A stretch of 64,000 bases of DNA. Source: Cyanophora paradoxa. Its lineage: Eukaryota; Glaucocystophyceae; Cyanophorales; Cyanophoraceae. Position numbers and translations under genes: made by a program. The stretch lies in contig QPMI01000217.1 of NCBI GenBank assembly GCA_004431415.1, positions 1 through 64,000 of the forward strand, read 5' to 3'. Below, one piece after another: positions 53,401 through 64,000 of this stretch. Within the stretch, counting starts at the first letter, position 1, and the number at the start of each line of letters is the position of its first letter. The notes below the pieces were generated by a model, which searched no databases, was not told the origin of the DNA, and saw only the letters and a program-made list of their open reading frames with translations.

Positions 53401-56400
53401 TGTCGGCGGGGCGGACGGAGCAGGCGGCGCAGAAGGTCTACGTCTCCACGGCGCTCATGTACTCCTCCCGCTCCATCGTCACCATCCCGCCCTTCGGCGT
53501 GCTCTACCTCCCCTTCGCCATCCTCTGCTCGCCGACCCGCGCCGAGGCCGAGATGCGCCGCTTCTACGAGGCCATCATCTACTTGTCCGCACCCGCCCCC
53601 CTCCTCGCCCCGCGCGGCCGTCTTCTCGCCGCCCGACCCGCCCCGCTCACGCCGCCCCGCCCCGCCCCCGGCAGCATCCCTGACATGCTCTGGTACTGCG
53701 TCAAGTTCGTGTTCGGGTGCCTCTTCGCCGGCTGCGCCAACTTCTGGGAGGCCTGCGGCTGGTGCCGCTGCCGCCCCGCCTGGCAGGCACGAACTCCCCC
53801 AGTTCCTCCCCTGCCCCGGCTTCGCCTGAGGCGGTCCCGCGGGGCGCAGGACTTCCGGCGGTACGTGGTGCGCAACCCGAACAAGATGCCCAACGACGGC
53901 CACCCCGCCCTCCGCGCCGTCCGCCCGCCCCCGCCTCCGCCCCTCTCCGCCTTCTGACGCCCCCGCAGCGTGTGCCCTCGGTGATGGTCCCCCCGGGCGC
54001 CCTCGCCGGCTCCCGCCAGGCCGCCGCCCGCGCCGCCGCCGTCGCCGCCTCCGCACCCAAGCTCGGCGCCATCCCCCGCCTCGCCCTCCCGCCCCTCGCC
54101 GCCCCGCCGCCCCGATGGCCATGATGGCTCAGGCCCCGCCCCAGCCGCGCCTCTCCTTCAGCTACGCGGCGCCGGCCAAGGCCCCGCAGCTGCCGCCCGT
54201 CCAGTTCAGCGCTCCCGCGCCGGCGCCGGCGCCGGTGACCTTCCAGGCGCCGGCGCAGCCGCAGGCGCCGCTGCCGCCGCAGGGGACGTACGGGCCGCCC
54301 TACGGCGGCAGCGTCTTCGACGTCTCGCCCTCCGCGCACGACGGCTCCCTCCAGCAGCAGCAGCAGCGCGGCTTCGAGCTGCCCCCTAACGCGTATGAGC
54401 GGCCCCGCTACGAGGCGGGCCCGCCCCAGGGCCGCGGCGCCGCCTACGCGGTGCCGGCCGGCCCGGAGGGCGGCCCGGGTGCGCGGGCCGCGGACGGACG
54501 GGCGAGTCGGGGCGCCGGAGCGGGATGTCGGAGCGGGACGACGACGGGATCATGGACTCGATCGGGCGCTGGTTCAAGGACGACCTCATGCCCGTCTTCA
54601 CGGGGCGCACGCCGGAGCGCCGCTCCCGCCGCGACCGCGACGGCCGCTCCTCCGGCGGCCGCCCCTCCTCCGCCGCCCCCGCCCCCGCCGCCGGCAGCGC
54701 CTCCGCCTACGGCGGCGCCCCCGGGTACGGGAGCGCCTCGGGGTACGAGCCGGCGGGGCGGACGGGCGCTACAGCGCGGGGCGCATCTCGCGCGCCAGCG
54801 TCCCGCCGACCCCTACGGCTCCTACGGGCGGCCCTCCTCCGCCCGCTCCCTCTCCGCGCCCCCGCCCCAGGCCCAGGGCGGCGCCGTCCCGCCGCCCCGC
54901 CCCGCCGCCCTTCGCGCGGCCGCGCAGCGCGGGAACCTGCAGGCGCTGGAGTACCAGGGCGAGTACGACACGGGGTACGCCCCGCGTTCGCCGCCGCGGA
55001 CCCTGAGCGGGACGCGGCGGCGGTGGCGGCTGCCTGCACGGGCTCGTCGGCCCTCCCCGGCTGGGACCTACCCGGCGACCCGCCGGCCCCGCCGCCCCGC
55101 TGCCCCGCCTCCTCCCCGCCGTCTTCTCCGCCCGCGTCGCCCGGCGCGAGCTCGAGACGGGCGGCGCGGCGGCGATGCGGCCGGCCTCGTACGGCGGGTT
55201 CGAGGCCCCGGCGCAGGGCTACGAGGCGTACGGGCAGCAGCAGGCGGGCCAGTACGCGGAGCAGGGTACTACGGCGGGGGCGGGGGCGCGGGGCCGCAGT
55301 CGGAGGCGGCGCTCGCGCAGTCGCTCGTCGCGGGGGCCCTCCAGCAGCAGGCCCAGGCGCAGGCGCAGGCGGAGTACGAGCAGCAGGCGGCCGCCTACGA
55401 CTCCTACGGCGCCTCGCAGGCCGCCGGGCCCTACCCAGGCTACGCCGCCAGCATCGCCCTCGCCACGGGGCCCGGCCCGCCGCCCGCCCGCCCACCGCCC
55501 GCCGCGCCTACTCCGGCGCCGCCACGCCCGTGCCGATGGCGCCGATGACGGCGTGCGGCACGTCGGCCGCCTCGGCGCAGGCGGCCGTCGCCGAGGCGCT
55601 CGCCCTCTCCACGGGGCGCGCCGTCCCGCCGCCCTCGCCGGGGCGCATCGCCGCCGCCGGCCCCGCCCCGACCCTCCAGCAGCAGCTCCAGGCGCAGGCG
55701 CAGGCGCTGAACCACACCGCCAAGGTCCCCGCCGTGCCACCCTCGCCCGGCCGCCTGTCCGCCGTGCCGCCGGCGCCGCCGCAGGCGCAGCAGGCGCAGC
55801 TGCAGGCGCAGCTGCAGCAGCTGCAGGCGCAGCAGTACGCGCAGCAGCTGCAGCAGCAGCAGCTGCAGGCGCAGTTCCAGCAGGCGGCCGGGCCGCTGGA
55901 CCTGTCGGACGTCGAGGTGGAGGAGGAGCCGTGGGACGAGGAGGACGCGGACCGCGTCGAGGACGCGTACCGCGCCTACTTCTCCCTGCCCGACCTCTCC
56001 GCGGGGCCCCGCGCCGTGCGGCCCGAGGACCTGCCCGAGCCGTACGTCGACCTCGTCACCCCTGCCGCCGACCGCGACGAGACCGACAAGGACGCCGTCT
56101 CCTGTGCGCCCCGCGCCCTCCTTCTCTTCTTGTTAGTTTTCGGCGCCGCCTGACGGGGCCCGCAGCGTACGTGCAGGACGAGATCATGGCGCGGCGGCCG
56201 GCGGCGGCGTCGCGCAAGCAGACCCCCGCGCAGCGGGCGCGGGCCCTGCGCGGCCTCGCGCGGCGCCTGGACGCGCTGGCGGCGGGGCAGGCGCGCCTCG
56301 CCGAGGCCGTCGCCCGCGTCCAGCTCTCCCAGGCCCAGCTCGCCCTCCAGCTCGCCTCCCCGGGCGGGCCCACCGGCGCCGCCCGCTCGCTACCCGGCGG

Positions 56401-56970
56401 GGCCGGCGGGCCGGCGGGCACCATCGTGGCGCGCGTGATCGAGGCGCGGGGCCTGAAGAGCGAGGACTGGCTGGGCAAGAGCGACCCGTACGCCCTCCTC
56501 AAGGTCGGCAACCGCACGAAGCGCACCAAGACGATCAGCAACACGACGAGCCCCGTCTGGAACGAGGAGATCGCCGTGTACGCCCCGGCGCCCGCCCGTG
56601 GCGCGGCCCTTCCCCACAGCCGCCGCTTACGGCGCCTCCCTCCCTCCGCGCCCCCGCAGGGAGTTCTCGAACGGGCCCGGGGAGCAGGAGGTGGTGCTGC
56701 AGCTGTGGGACGAGGACGTGGGCATGCCGGACGACTTCCTCGGGCAGGCCAAGCTCCCCGCCGCCCAGCTCCTCTCCGGCGCCCCCCTCGACCAGTGGCT
56801 GCCCCTCACCTCCTCCGACGGCCGCTCCGCCGTCCAGGGCCAGGTCCGCCCTTTGTGTACCCCCTCTCCTCCCTCCCTCTCCCCTCACGCGCGCGCGCGC
56901 GCCCCCGCAGGTGCACGTCGTCTTCCAGTACGTACCCGGCGGCAAGCCGGCCCCGCGCCCCTTCAAGTGA
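50439..56970 (+). CDS. Ankyrin-repeat TRP-type cation channel, apparently continuous with a Q-rich C2-domain tail
   Basis: The start MAAGYAPGYGGLPGLPGLPV precedes ankyrin repeats (LPPLWAAAARGDASLLK, MPIQVAVKEGHVAC, KNPLSIAAAAGNAEIC, GSTPLLLAAQFGHGRTVAKL). A linker follows (KWLVTMRRVGADEGRHLVER, VISHPFLTRYVHDVWWGNGY). Channel helices then appear: TAAVKFFLDSAFYVALLGLL, AAFWAMAILWWISEILKVAF, ASIWNWLDAIINIA, QLLFVAAAWRLANWVAG, VFGVFRPVGHAIVVIEK, NIFTVSFVIAVGFFGFSVCI and GPVWIFFNNM. More hydrophobic helices follow. The WN-LD motif and final helices resemble TRPA/TRPC channels. In the unspliced frame a TGA occurs at 54122-54124, overlapping an ATG at 54115. A GC-AG intron ending GATGGCTCAG would bypass it. 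I favour one gene because there is no spacer, but two genes remain possible. Confidence 0.7.
54115..56970 (+). other. Q/P/A-rich tail with C-terminal Ca2+-type C2 domain (tail of the channel gene, or a separate gene)
   Basis: It reads MAMMAQAPPQPRLSFSYAAP and is followed by low-complexity sequence. A segment MSERDDDGIMDSIGRWFKDD, then LMPVFTGRTPERRSRRDRDG, lies near 54525. Gln-rich runs (QQQAQAQAQAEYEQQAAAY) and an acidic DVEVEEEPWDEEDADRVEDA come next. The C2 domain is clear: GTIVARVIEARGLKSEDWLG with KSDPYALLKVG, then TSPVWNEEIAVY and LQLWDEDVGMPDDFLGQAKL, keeping the Asp residues expected for Ca2+ binding. It ends VHVVFQYVPGGKPAPRPFK and stop. If separate, its ATG overlaps the channel's TGA by a few bases, which would be unusual in this genome. 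Confidence 0.75.
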
Positions 56971-57161
56971 AGGCCCCGCACCCCCCGGCGCATTCCCCCC
57001 AGCTCTTCATAGCGTGCCCAGCTTAGGTCGACCAGGCTGTTTATGTAGCGTGCCGCCCCCTCTGCGTTTCTTGCGATATCGATTTTACATCGCGCCACTC
57101 TACCGGACGGGAGGGAGCAGCATCTGCCGGGGGCGGGCCGGGGCGGGGGCGGGGCGGGGCG

Positions 57162-58587
57162 TCACTGGCCGGGGACGCCCTGGTCGCCCAGGTCGATGCC
57201 GAGGGCGGGGAGGAAGTTGGCCCCGAGGGCCTCGATGAGGGTCTGGTGGGGCACGCCCTGCGCCACCGCCTGGTGCAGCAGCCGCAGCAGCCGCCGCCGC
57301 GGCTCGCTCGCCTTCTCCGGCTCTGCCCCCGCCTCAGATCGAGCCCCCGGGGCGGAGGGATGGGGCGCCGGGGGCGGTGGGTGGGGGCGGGGCGCACCAC
57401 GGTACATTGGGAGAGGGCTTTCGGAGCGCCGGGGGGAGCTCTGCCGCGAGACGCGCACGCGGCCCGTCGCGCCGTCCGCCGTCGCCGTGAAGCCCTCTGC
57501 GCGGCGGCGGCCTCGAGCTCAGCGGGCCGCGCGCGCGGCGGGCGGGGGCGGGTGCGGGGGCGGGGGCGGGGGCACCGACGGGGACGCCGGCGAGGAGGAC
57601 GAGGGAGACGCATGTGTAGAAGAGGTCGTCCGCGTCCTGCCGCGTCGTCCGCCCCTCCAGCCGCACCCGCATCGCCCCGCCCACCGCCAGCGTCCCCCGC
57701 GCCCCGAAGCTGAACCGCTGTCGCTCCGATGTCCGCGCGCACTCGAACGGGCCCGCGGAGGCACTCCAGCTCCCTGCGCGCCCCGCGCTTCAGCGGGCGC
57801 GAACGGGCCGCCCGCGCAGGAGGATCGCGAGCGGGAGCACCGTTGCCGGGGCCGAAATCGAACGCGACGCGCTTCGGCGCGTAGATGGGAGACCCTCGCT
57901 GCCAGTGCGCCTCGTAGATGTCGATGGAGGCGTGCTTCACGATCGCCAGGCTCGGCGTCTTGTACGTGAGGTGCTCGCTCGACTCCGCATCCGCGTTCCC
58001 TGTGCTGGACCAGTACGAGCTCTCACGGATATCTGCAGTGTGGCGCGAGTCGAGAGTGTTCACGATGCCCTCCGTGTCCTCGTGGTCTGCACAGCAGTGT
58101 CAAGCGGCGCTCTAACTCCAGAAACGTGGGGCATGAAGTCCGCATCAGGCCCACGAAGGATTGCGTTCGGCAAAGAATCGTGACATAAAGAAGTTTATAG
58201 AGCTATTCGGCATACTGCTATGGGGGTCGCCGGAAAGGGTCGCCGAAGAGGGTCGCCTGCAAATCTAGACAGCGCAGGAGTGGAGCGCGAACCGGTGCTG
58301 GATGCCTCGATCACCCCACAAATGCAGCTGCGCAGCTCGGAGACTGCCGCCGCCCTGTGCGCGGCCTGGAAGAGCGGACGCCAGTCGTCCTCCGTGTCGA
58401 CGTCCGAATTTTGCAGGGCGGGGAAGTTCTTGAAGCACAGCGCCTGCCATAGATGCGGCTGATCTGCGAGCCGGTGCAGGGAGGTGCAGGTCGCCGAGAC
58501 GGAAACGAGGTCGTTGGCGCCCAGGAACTCCAGCACGTGGCTCTGCAGCTCTTCAGGTAGCGAGAGGAAGTCTACGCAGTCCGACAT
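57162..58587 (-). CDS. F-box protein of the At4g00755 type
   Basis: F-box proteins recruit substrates to SCF ubiquitin ligases. The start MSDCVDFLSLPEELQSHVLE runs into the F-box (FLGANDLVSVSATCTSLHRL, then ADQPHLWQALC). After an intron come IVNTLDSRHTADIRESSYWS and LTYKTPSLAIVKHASIDIYE, then AHWQRGSPIYAPKRVAFDFG. These match the second domain of plant At4g00755-like proteins in both order and motif (YWSS, IYAP). Near 57700, FGARGTLAVGGAMRVRLEGR and DADDLFYTCVSLVLLAGVPV complete that beta-rich domain. It ends HQTLIEALGANFLPALGIDL, then GDQGVPGQ and stop. The gene is head-to-head with TAF5, 199 bp apart. Confidence 0.8.
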
Positions 58588-58786
58588 GCTGCTCTGGTGC
58601 CTCTGACCTACGACGGCCCGCGTTGCCGCCTCTACCCCGCGCAGCGTCCTCGCCTCTACCCCGGAGCCTGGCTTCAGTTTCGCTCCAAGCGGGAAGTCGA
58701 CGAACGGCCAGGCGCCGGAGCGCTTAGAAGATAACGAGGAACCGACCGGAGGCCTCCGAAAGGGGGCGACCCGCGGCGCGGCGACG
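58588..58786. promoter_or_regulatory. Divergent promoter region (F-box / TAF5)
   Basis: A 199-bp spacer separates divergent starts. No TATA-like sequence was seen. The minus-strand frame stays open through it, but the family start is clear at 58587. Confidence 0.45.
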
Positions 58787-61406
58787 ATGTCTCGCCAGCC
58801 GAGCGGCCTCACGGCCGGGGACCTCCGGCACATTCTCATAAACTTCTTCAACAAGCGCGGCTTTCAGTCGGTCGCCGCCCAGCTGGAGAATGAATTCCCG
58901 CGGGTGCAGGGCGTGGAGGACATGACACGCAGCCTGGCAATGGACGCGCAGGAGCTAGCTTGCCAGATTCTAAGCTTCAACAACATGGACAACGACCCGG
59001 CGCGGTACCAGCAGAGCTACGGCGAAGTGCGCGAGTGGATCCACCAGTCGCTCGAGATCTACAAGGTTCGCGCCCCGCTAAGCGCCTTTCGCCCGCTGCC
59101 GCTTGCGTGCGGGAGCGGCGGCCCACGCCTCGGCGTTCTCCGCCGCCGGCGGACGCGCCGCTCAACTGATGTCCACGCTCGCATCGCGCAGGGCGAGCTC
59201 CTCGCCATCCTCTACCCCATCTTCGCGCACTGCTTCCTGGAGCTAATCGAGCGCGGCTACATACAGGAGGGTGCGGCCCGGGCGCCGCTGCCGGCGCGCC
59301 GGCGCCGCCACGCGTGCGGTTGACGGGGGCGGGCGGCGCAGCGCACGACTTCTTGGCGAAGTGCCGGGAGGAGCACGAGCACGGGCACGGGATCGAGCTG
59401 CATGCGCTGCAGGCGGTGAACGACCGGCAGCACCTGGAGGAGAACGAGATCGCGTACAACCTGCGGACGGAGAAGGCGAGCGTGCGGATGTGCCAGTACA
59501 GCTACAACCTGCTCCTCGCCTTCCTCCACCAGTCGCGCCTCATGCTCATCGTCTCCATCCTCAACCAGCACGTCGACATCCGGAGTGCGCCCCGCCCCGC
59601 CCTGCCCCCGCCCTGCCCTGCCCCGTCCCGCCCCGCCCCGCCGGCCGCGCGGGCACTAGCTAATGGGCGGCAGCGTACCCCGGGTTCCCGTCGGCGATCG
59701 GGGAGGACGAGCCCGGGGCGGCGTCGAGCTTCCTGGAGCGGGAGCACTCGTCCATCAACAAGCGGGAGATCCACTGGGGCACCCTCGCCCCGGAGCCCCG
59801 CGTCGACAAGGACAAGGAGAAGGAGAAGGAGAAGGACAAGAAGAAGGACGACAAGGAGGGCGACAAGGACGTGCGCGCCCCCCGCCGGGGTACACCCCCG
59901 CCCGCCGGCGCCTGACGCGGGGGCCGGCAGGGCGGGGCGGGGGCGGGCCCGTCGGGGGCGGCGGGGCCGGAAGGGAAGGAGAAGGAGGACAAGGAGAAGG
60001 GGAAGGACGAGAAGGAGAAGGGGAAGGAGAAGGCGGAGGGCGGGGGCAAGCGGGCCAAGAAAGAGGACCCCAAGGCCGCCGCCGCGCACGCCGCCGTCGC
60101 CAAGAACAGGATACCCCTCCCGCCCAAGTGCGCCGCTCGTCCAGCCCCGCGGCGCGCGAGACACGTAGCGAGGGGGCGGGCGGGGGCAGCTGGGAGGAGC
60201 TGCGGCGGGAGGAGTTCGAGGAGGCGCGGCGGGCGGCGGCGCTCTCCGCCAAGGCCCTCCCCTCCGTCTGCTTCCACACTTTCCTCAACGCCGGCAACTC
60301 GTCCGCCCCGCCCCGCCCCGCCGGCCCTCTCCCGCCCCGCCCGAGCCGTGGGGGCAGGCTGCACGGGGTGGAGTTCAGCGCCGACTCGCGCCTGGCGGCG
60401 GCCTCCCTCGCCGACTCCTCCCTCTCCCTCTTCTGCCTCGACCCCCAGGCCCGCCCCGCCCCGCCCCGCCCCGCCGGCGCGGCGCGGCGCCCCGGCTGAA
60501 CCCCCGCAGGTCTCGTCGACGCTGGAGCTGTTCGCGGGGGCGGGGGCGGGGGAGGGGCGCGGGGCGGGGGCCCCGGGGGAGGCGGGAGCGCCCGTGCGGC
60601 TGGTGGGGCACGCCGGCCCCGTCTACAGCGCCTCGTTCAGCCCCGACAATCGCTTCCTCCTCTCCGCCTCGGAGGACGCGACGGTGCGCCTCTGGAGCCT
60701 CGAGCTCGGGGCCAACCTCGTCGCCTACCGCGGCCACAACTACCCCGTCTGGTCCGTCGACTTCAGCCCCGTCGGCTACTACTTCGCGACGGGCGGGTAC
60801 GACCGCACGGGGCGGATCTGGTCGAGCGACTACCCGTACCCCCTGCGGATCCTGGCGGGCCACCTGTCGGACGTGGACGTGGTCAAGTTCCACCCGAACT
60901 GCAACTACGTGGCGACGGGCTCGACGGACCGCTCGGTGCGGCTGTGGGACGTGCAGTCGGGGGAATGCGTGCGCATCTTCACGGGCCACAAGGGCCCCGT
61001 CCACGCCCTCGCCTTCAGCCCCGACGGGCAGTACCTCGCCTCGGCCGGAGAGGACCGCGACGTCTTCATCTGGGACCTCGGCGGCGGCCGCCGCGTCGAG
61101 CACATGCCGGGGCACGAGAAGACCGTCTGGTCCCTCGACTGGTCCCGCGACGGCCGCCTCCTCGCCTCGGGCTCCGCCGACGCCACCGTGCGCCTCTGGG
61201 ACCCCCTCAAGGGCCGCCAGCTCTCCACGTCCGCCCCCCGCCCGCCCCGCCCCGCCCCAGCCCCTCGCGCCTCACCCTCTTGCAGGGAGCGGGACACGCT
61301 GCTGAAGACGTTCCGGACGAAGTCGACGCCGGTCTTCGCGACGCGCTTCGCCCGCCGCAACGTCCTCCTCGCCGCCGGGCCCTACCAGGGCAACGACCGC
61401 CCCTAG
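58787..61406 (+). CDS. TAF5: TAF5, TFIID subunit
   Basis: TAF5 is a scaffold of the general transcription factor TFIID (and of SAGA in some lineages), acting in the nucleus. It begins MSRQPSGLTAGDLRHILINF with a LisH motif (FNKRGFQSVAAQLENEF). The TAF5 N-terminal domain 2 follows (YQQSYGEVREWIHQSLEIYK, LLAILYPIFAHCFLELIERG, HDFLAKCREEHEHGHGIELH, YSYNLLLAFLHQSRLMLIVS). A lysine/glutamate-rich insert lies near 59800-60110. The WD40 propeller comes next (VRLVGHAGPVYSASFSPDNR, GYYFATGGYDRTGRIWSSDY, YVATGSTDRSVRLWDVQSGE, YLASAGEDRDVFIWDLGGG, LLASGSADATVRLWDPLKG). It ends ARRNVLLAAGPYQGNDRP and stop. The gene looks complete; about eight introns are implied. Confidence 0.93.
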
Positions 61407-61844
61407 CGCCCCGCCGGGCCCCCCGCCCCCTCCCCGGCCTCCCCATGCAACGGCTCTCCTGTCTTGACCCTCTGTCCTAGTTCATAGAACGCAGCGCCGT
61501 ATTCGAATCACATTGGTCCTTTCGAAGCGATTCGAAGGCTAGTACAGTCGAAAACGAGGGGTGAGGGGAGAGGCGGGGGAGGAGGGGGGGGGGCCGGGGC
61601 GGGCGGGGGTAACATATGCCATGATCATTATGCCTAGTAGCATGCGATCATGTATATATATATATATATATATATACGTATACATGTGATCATGGACTCT
61701 GAGACCAAGGGCGCCGGCGCCAGCTAGCGCTCGCGGTGCTACGTATACAGAGTGCATGCACTGCTGCATGCAGAGCCTAGCTGTAGATAATAATTATAAA
61801 TCAATAATCATTAGTATGACTTCAACAGGCGCAGGGGACACGCA
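61407..61844. other. Convergent intergenic region with TA microsatellite
   Basis: This spacer between converging genes holds a (TA)11-12 run at 61653-61675, flanked by TGATCATG palindromes. It also has a G-rich tract (61558-61605). No gene is supported. Confidence 0.6.
61653..61675. repeat. (TA)n microsatellite
   Basis: An uninterrupted TA dinucleotide run of about 23 bases sits in a convergent intergenic spacer. Confidence 0.9.
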
Positions 61845-63952
61845 TCAGTCGAAGATGCGGAGGACATCCTTAACCTCGCCGCGGCGGGGGGGCAGGAGAG
61901 GCTTGCGGCATTTCGGGCACTCGTTCGTCCCCTCCTTGAGCCGCTGCACGCACGTCGAGCAGAAGACGTGGCTGCAGTGCGGAAGAAGGCGCCGCTCTGT
62001 CGGGTCCCGCTCCTCCCGGCAGATCTGCGGCGCTGGAGTAAGACGCTTCTAGGCGCGCCCGTCGGGCCGGGAGGCCGGGGCGGGCGCACGGGACACTCGT
62101 ACGTTGCTGGGCCCTCAGTGCGCCTCCGCTTGACGCGCTCCTCGGCGAGAGCCTCCGCCCGCTCCTCCGCGAGGGCGGCGACCTGTGCCTCGAGCCGCGC
62201 CGCATGCTCCGCCTCCATCCTGGCGCGCTCCTCGGTGCGCTCCTCGGCGAGGCCCCTTGAGAGCCATCTTCCGCCGCTTGCGCGACTCCGCAGCGCCGCG
62301 TCCGCCGCCTCCAGCGCCGCCACCGCCCTCCCCTCGTGCGCCGCCCTCTCCGCCGCCTCCGCCGCCACCCGATCGCGCAGTGCTGCGAGCTCGTCCCGCA
62401 GCGCCGCGACCTCGGCCACCACTTGCTCTACTCGCGCCGCCGGCTGCTGCTGGACCGCCGCCGGCGCCTGCTGCAATGCTGCCGCCGCCGCCGTCGCCGG
62501 CCGCAGAGGTTGCTGCTGGGCCGCCGATGCCGGCTGCTGCAGCACGGGCTGGGGCGCCGGTGGCTGTGCTGAGGGCTTGGAGCGCCGCCTCTGCCCCGGC
62601 TCTGCTGACCCCGACGCTGAGGCAACCGCAGCGGGGGCGGGGAGGGAGCGGAGGTGGGCGAGGGCGGCGGCTCCCGACACGCGGGCATGCTCCGGCAGGT
62701 CCGTGAGGGGGTTGCCTTCTACCTCCAGCGTCTCCAATTGCAAGCCCGCGAACTCCGGCGAGCTCTCAAATAGACGCAATCCCCAGATCTGCCCGATCTC
62801 CTTAGGCAGGGCCGCTAAGCGGTTGAACCTCACATCCAGCCGCCGCAGCTGCACGAGCTCTCCAATCTCAAGCGGCAGCGTCGTCAGCTGGTTGTAGCTC
62901 ACGTAAAGGTATAGCAGAGCCGTCAGCTGACCGATCGTCGACGGGAGAACCGTCAACTGGTTGTTATTTTGCTGGCTGGAGCCTAGAATCAGCTTCTGCA
63001 GGTTGGCGAGGTGACCGATCTCCGGCGGCAGTGCCGTCGGCTTGTTGCCGCTCACGTCCAGCTTCTGCAGGGCCGCGAGCTGGCCGATCTCCGCCGGCAG
63101 CGCCGCCAGCTGGTTGTCGCCCACCTCGAGCTCCTTGAGGCTCGCGAGGCGCCCGAGCTCACGCGGCAGCGTCGCTAGCCCGTTGCCACACAGGGTAAGC
63201 TTCTGCAGGTTGGCGAGCTGACCGATCTCCGGCGGCAGCATTATCAGCTGGTTGCCGCTAATGTCCAGCTCCTGCAGGCGCCCCATCTGCAATACCTCCA
63301 ATGGCAGGCCTGTGAGCTTGTTGCTGCTGACGTTTAGGACCTGGAGGTTCGCCAGCTGACCAATCGCCGGCGGCAGCTCTGTGAACTGATTGCGATCCAG
63401 AAGCAGCAAACGCAAGTTGGCGAGGTGCCCGATCTCCGACGGCAGCGCCGTTAGCTTGTTGCCGCTCAGCCACAGCTCTGGCAGGTTGACGAGCCAACCG
63501 ATTTGCGGCGGTAGTGCTGACAGCATGTTGCGCGACACATCCAGTAGCCGCAGGTTGGCAAGTTGACTGATTTCCGCAGGCAGCGTGGTCAGCTGATTGA
63601 TAGCCACGTCCAGGTACTGCAGGGCTGCTAGCTGACCGATCTCCTCCGGCAGCGCCGTCAGCTTGTTGGCGCCCACGAGCAGCTTTTGCAAAGCCGCCAG
63701 CCGACCGATCTCCGGCGGGATGGCTGCCAGCTGGTTGAAGTCGATGACCAGCGTCTCCAGACTCGTCAGCTTGGCGAGCTCCGCGCCGGGGATGCTCGTG
63801 AGTTTGTTGCCGGTGAGGCCTAGAACACGGACGTTCGCGGGGCCCGCGCGGTCGATCTCTTCCGATGGCCACGCCGTGCGCTCAGATGTCCCACACCAGT
63901 CATCGCCAGCGAGGTCCAACTTGCCCTCGCTTGCTATCCAGCCGCTCTGCAT
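61845..63952 (-). CDS. Leucine-rich repeat protein with coiled coil and C-terminal RING finger (putative E3 ligase)
   Basis: It starts MQSGWIASEGKLDLAGDDWC. About sixteen 23-residue LRRs follow, of the LPxEIGQLANLQKLDVSGNK type, with little divergence. An Ala/Gln/Pro-rich linker and a coiled coil come next (VAEVAALRDELAALRDRVAA, AEERTEERARMEAEHAARL). The RING is split by one intron (GT-AG, donor GTGCGCCC). YECP joins ICREERDPTERRLLP, HCSHVFCSTCVQRL and NECPKCRKPL, giving a complete C3HC4 pattern. It ends VKDVLRIFD and stop. LRR-coiled coil-RING order recalls LRSAM1, but no SAM domain is seen. A single intron and visibly lower GC in the LRR part set it apart from its neighbours. Confidence 0.88.
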
Positions 63953-64000
63953 TCACACAGCGGATCTACGGCGCAGTGAGACGCGCGCCACGAGCGCTCG

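Overview
The window looks like nuclear DNA of a GC-rich, flagellated, plastid-bearing protist. The genes are strictly eukaryotic (TAF5, UBA3, an F-box protein, an auxilin-like J protein, a TRP channel) and are broken by many short introns of about 50-90 bp. A sperm-tail PG-rich repeat protein implies a flagellum, and a DUF3611 membrane protein with an N-terminal extension implies a plastid. The exact lineage cannot be read from the sequence; a haptophyte or another GC-rich alga is my guess only. Gene spans below run from start codon to stop codon and include introns. Exons were chosen by protein-family continuity and splice motifs.

Layout. 0.1-4.6 kb: a multipass membrane protein with Ser/Thr-Pro repeats. 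5.6-6.8: DUF3611 plastid protein. 8.3-7.0 (minus): unknown multipass protein. 8.9-10.9: atypical SDR/epimerase. 12.1-11.5 (minus): unknown protein. 13.0-14.8: STPGR flagellar protein. 16.8-14.9 (minus): NOL1/NOP2/Sun RNA methyltransferase. 17.0-18.1: cupin_5 protein. 20.5-18.5 (minus): auxilin-like J protein. 20.6-22.7: UBA3. 24.8-23.2 (minus): unknown protein. 27.0-43.3: a 15.7-kb non-LTR retrotransposon between perfect 308-bp direct repeats. 50.4-45.4 (minus): AASDH-like adenylation/carrier/PQQ protein. 50.4-57.0: ankyrin-TRP channel running into a Q-rich C2 segment. 58.6-57.2 (minus): F-box protein of the At4g00755 type. 58.8-61.4: TAF5. 64.0-61.8 (minus): LRR-coiled-coil-RING protein.

The genes serve separate cell functions (transcription, neddylation and ubiquitin, RNA methylation, Ca2+ and membrane signalling, flagellum, plastid) and do not form one pathway. 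Three patterns stand out. Neighbouring genes almost always alternate in strand, giving head-to-head pairs that share short promoters and tail-to-tail pairs. The introns share an odd design: a GC or GT donor followed by CCGCCCCG, a C-rich 5' part, a CTGAC-like branch site, and often a G-rich stretch before CAG. Finally, the retrotransposon combines a 19-copy tandem 5' array, an RGG-box ORF1, APE endonuclease, RT, RNase H, a Ulp1-like protease and a zinc knuckle with an apparent 308-bp target-site duplication.
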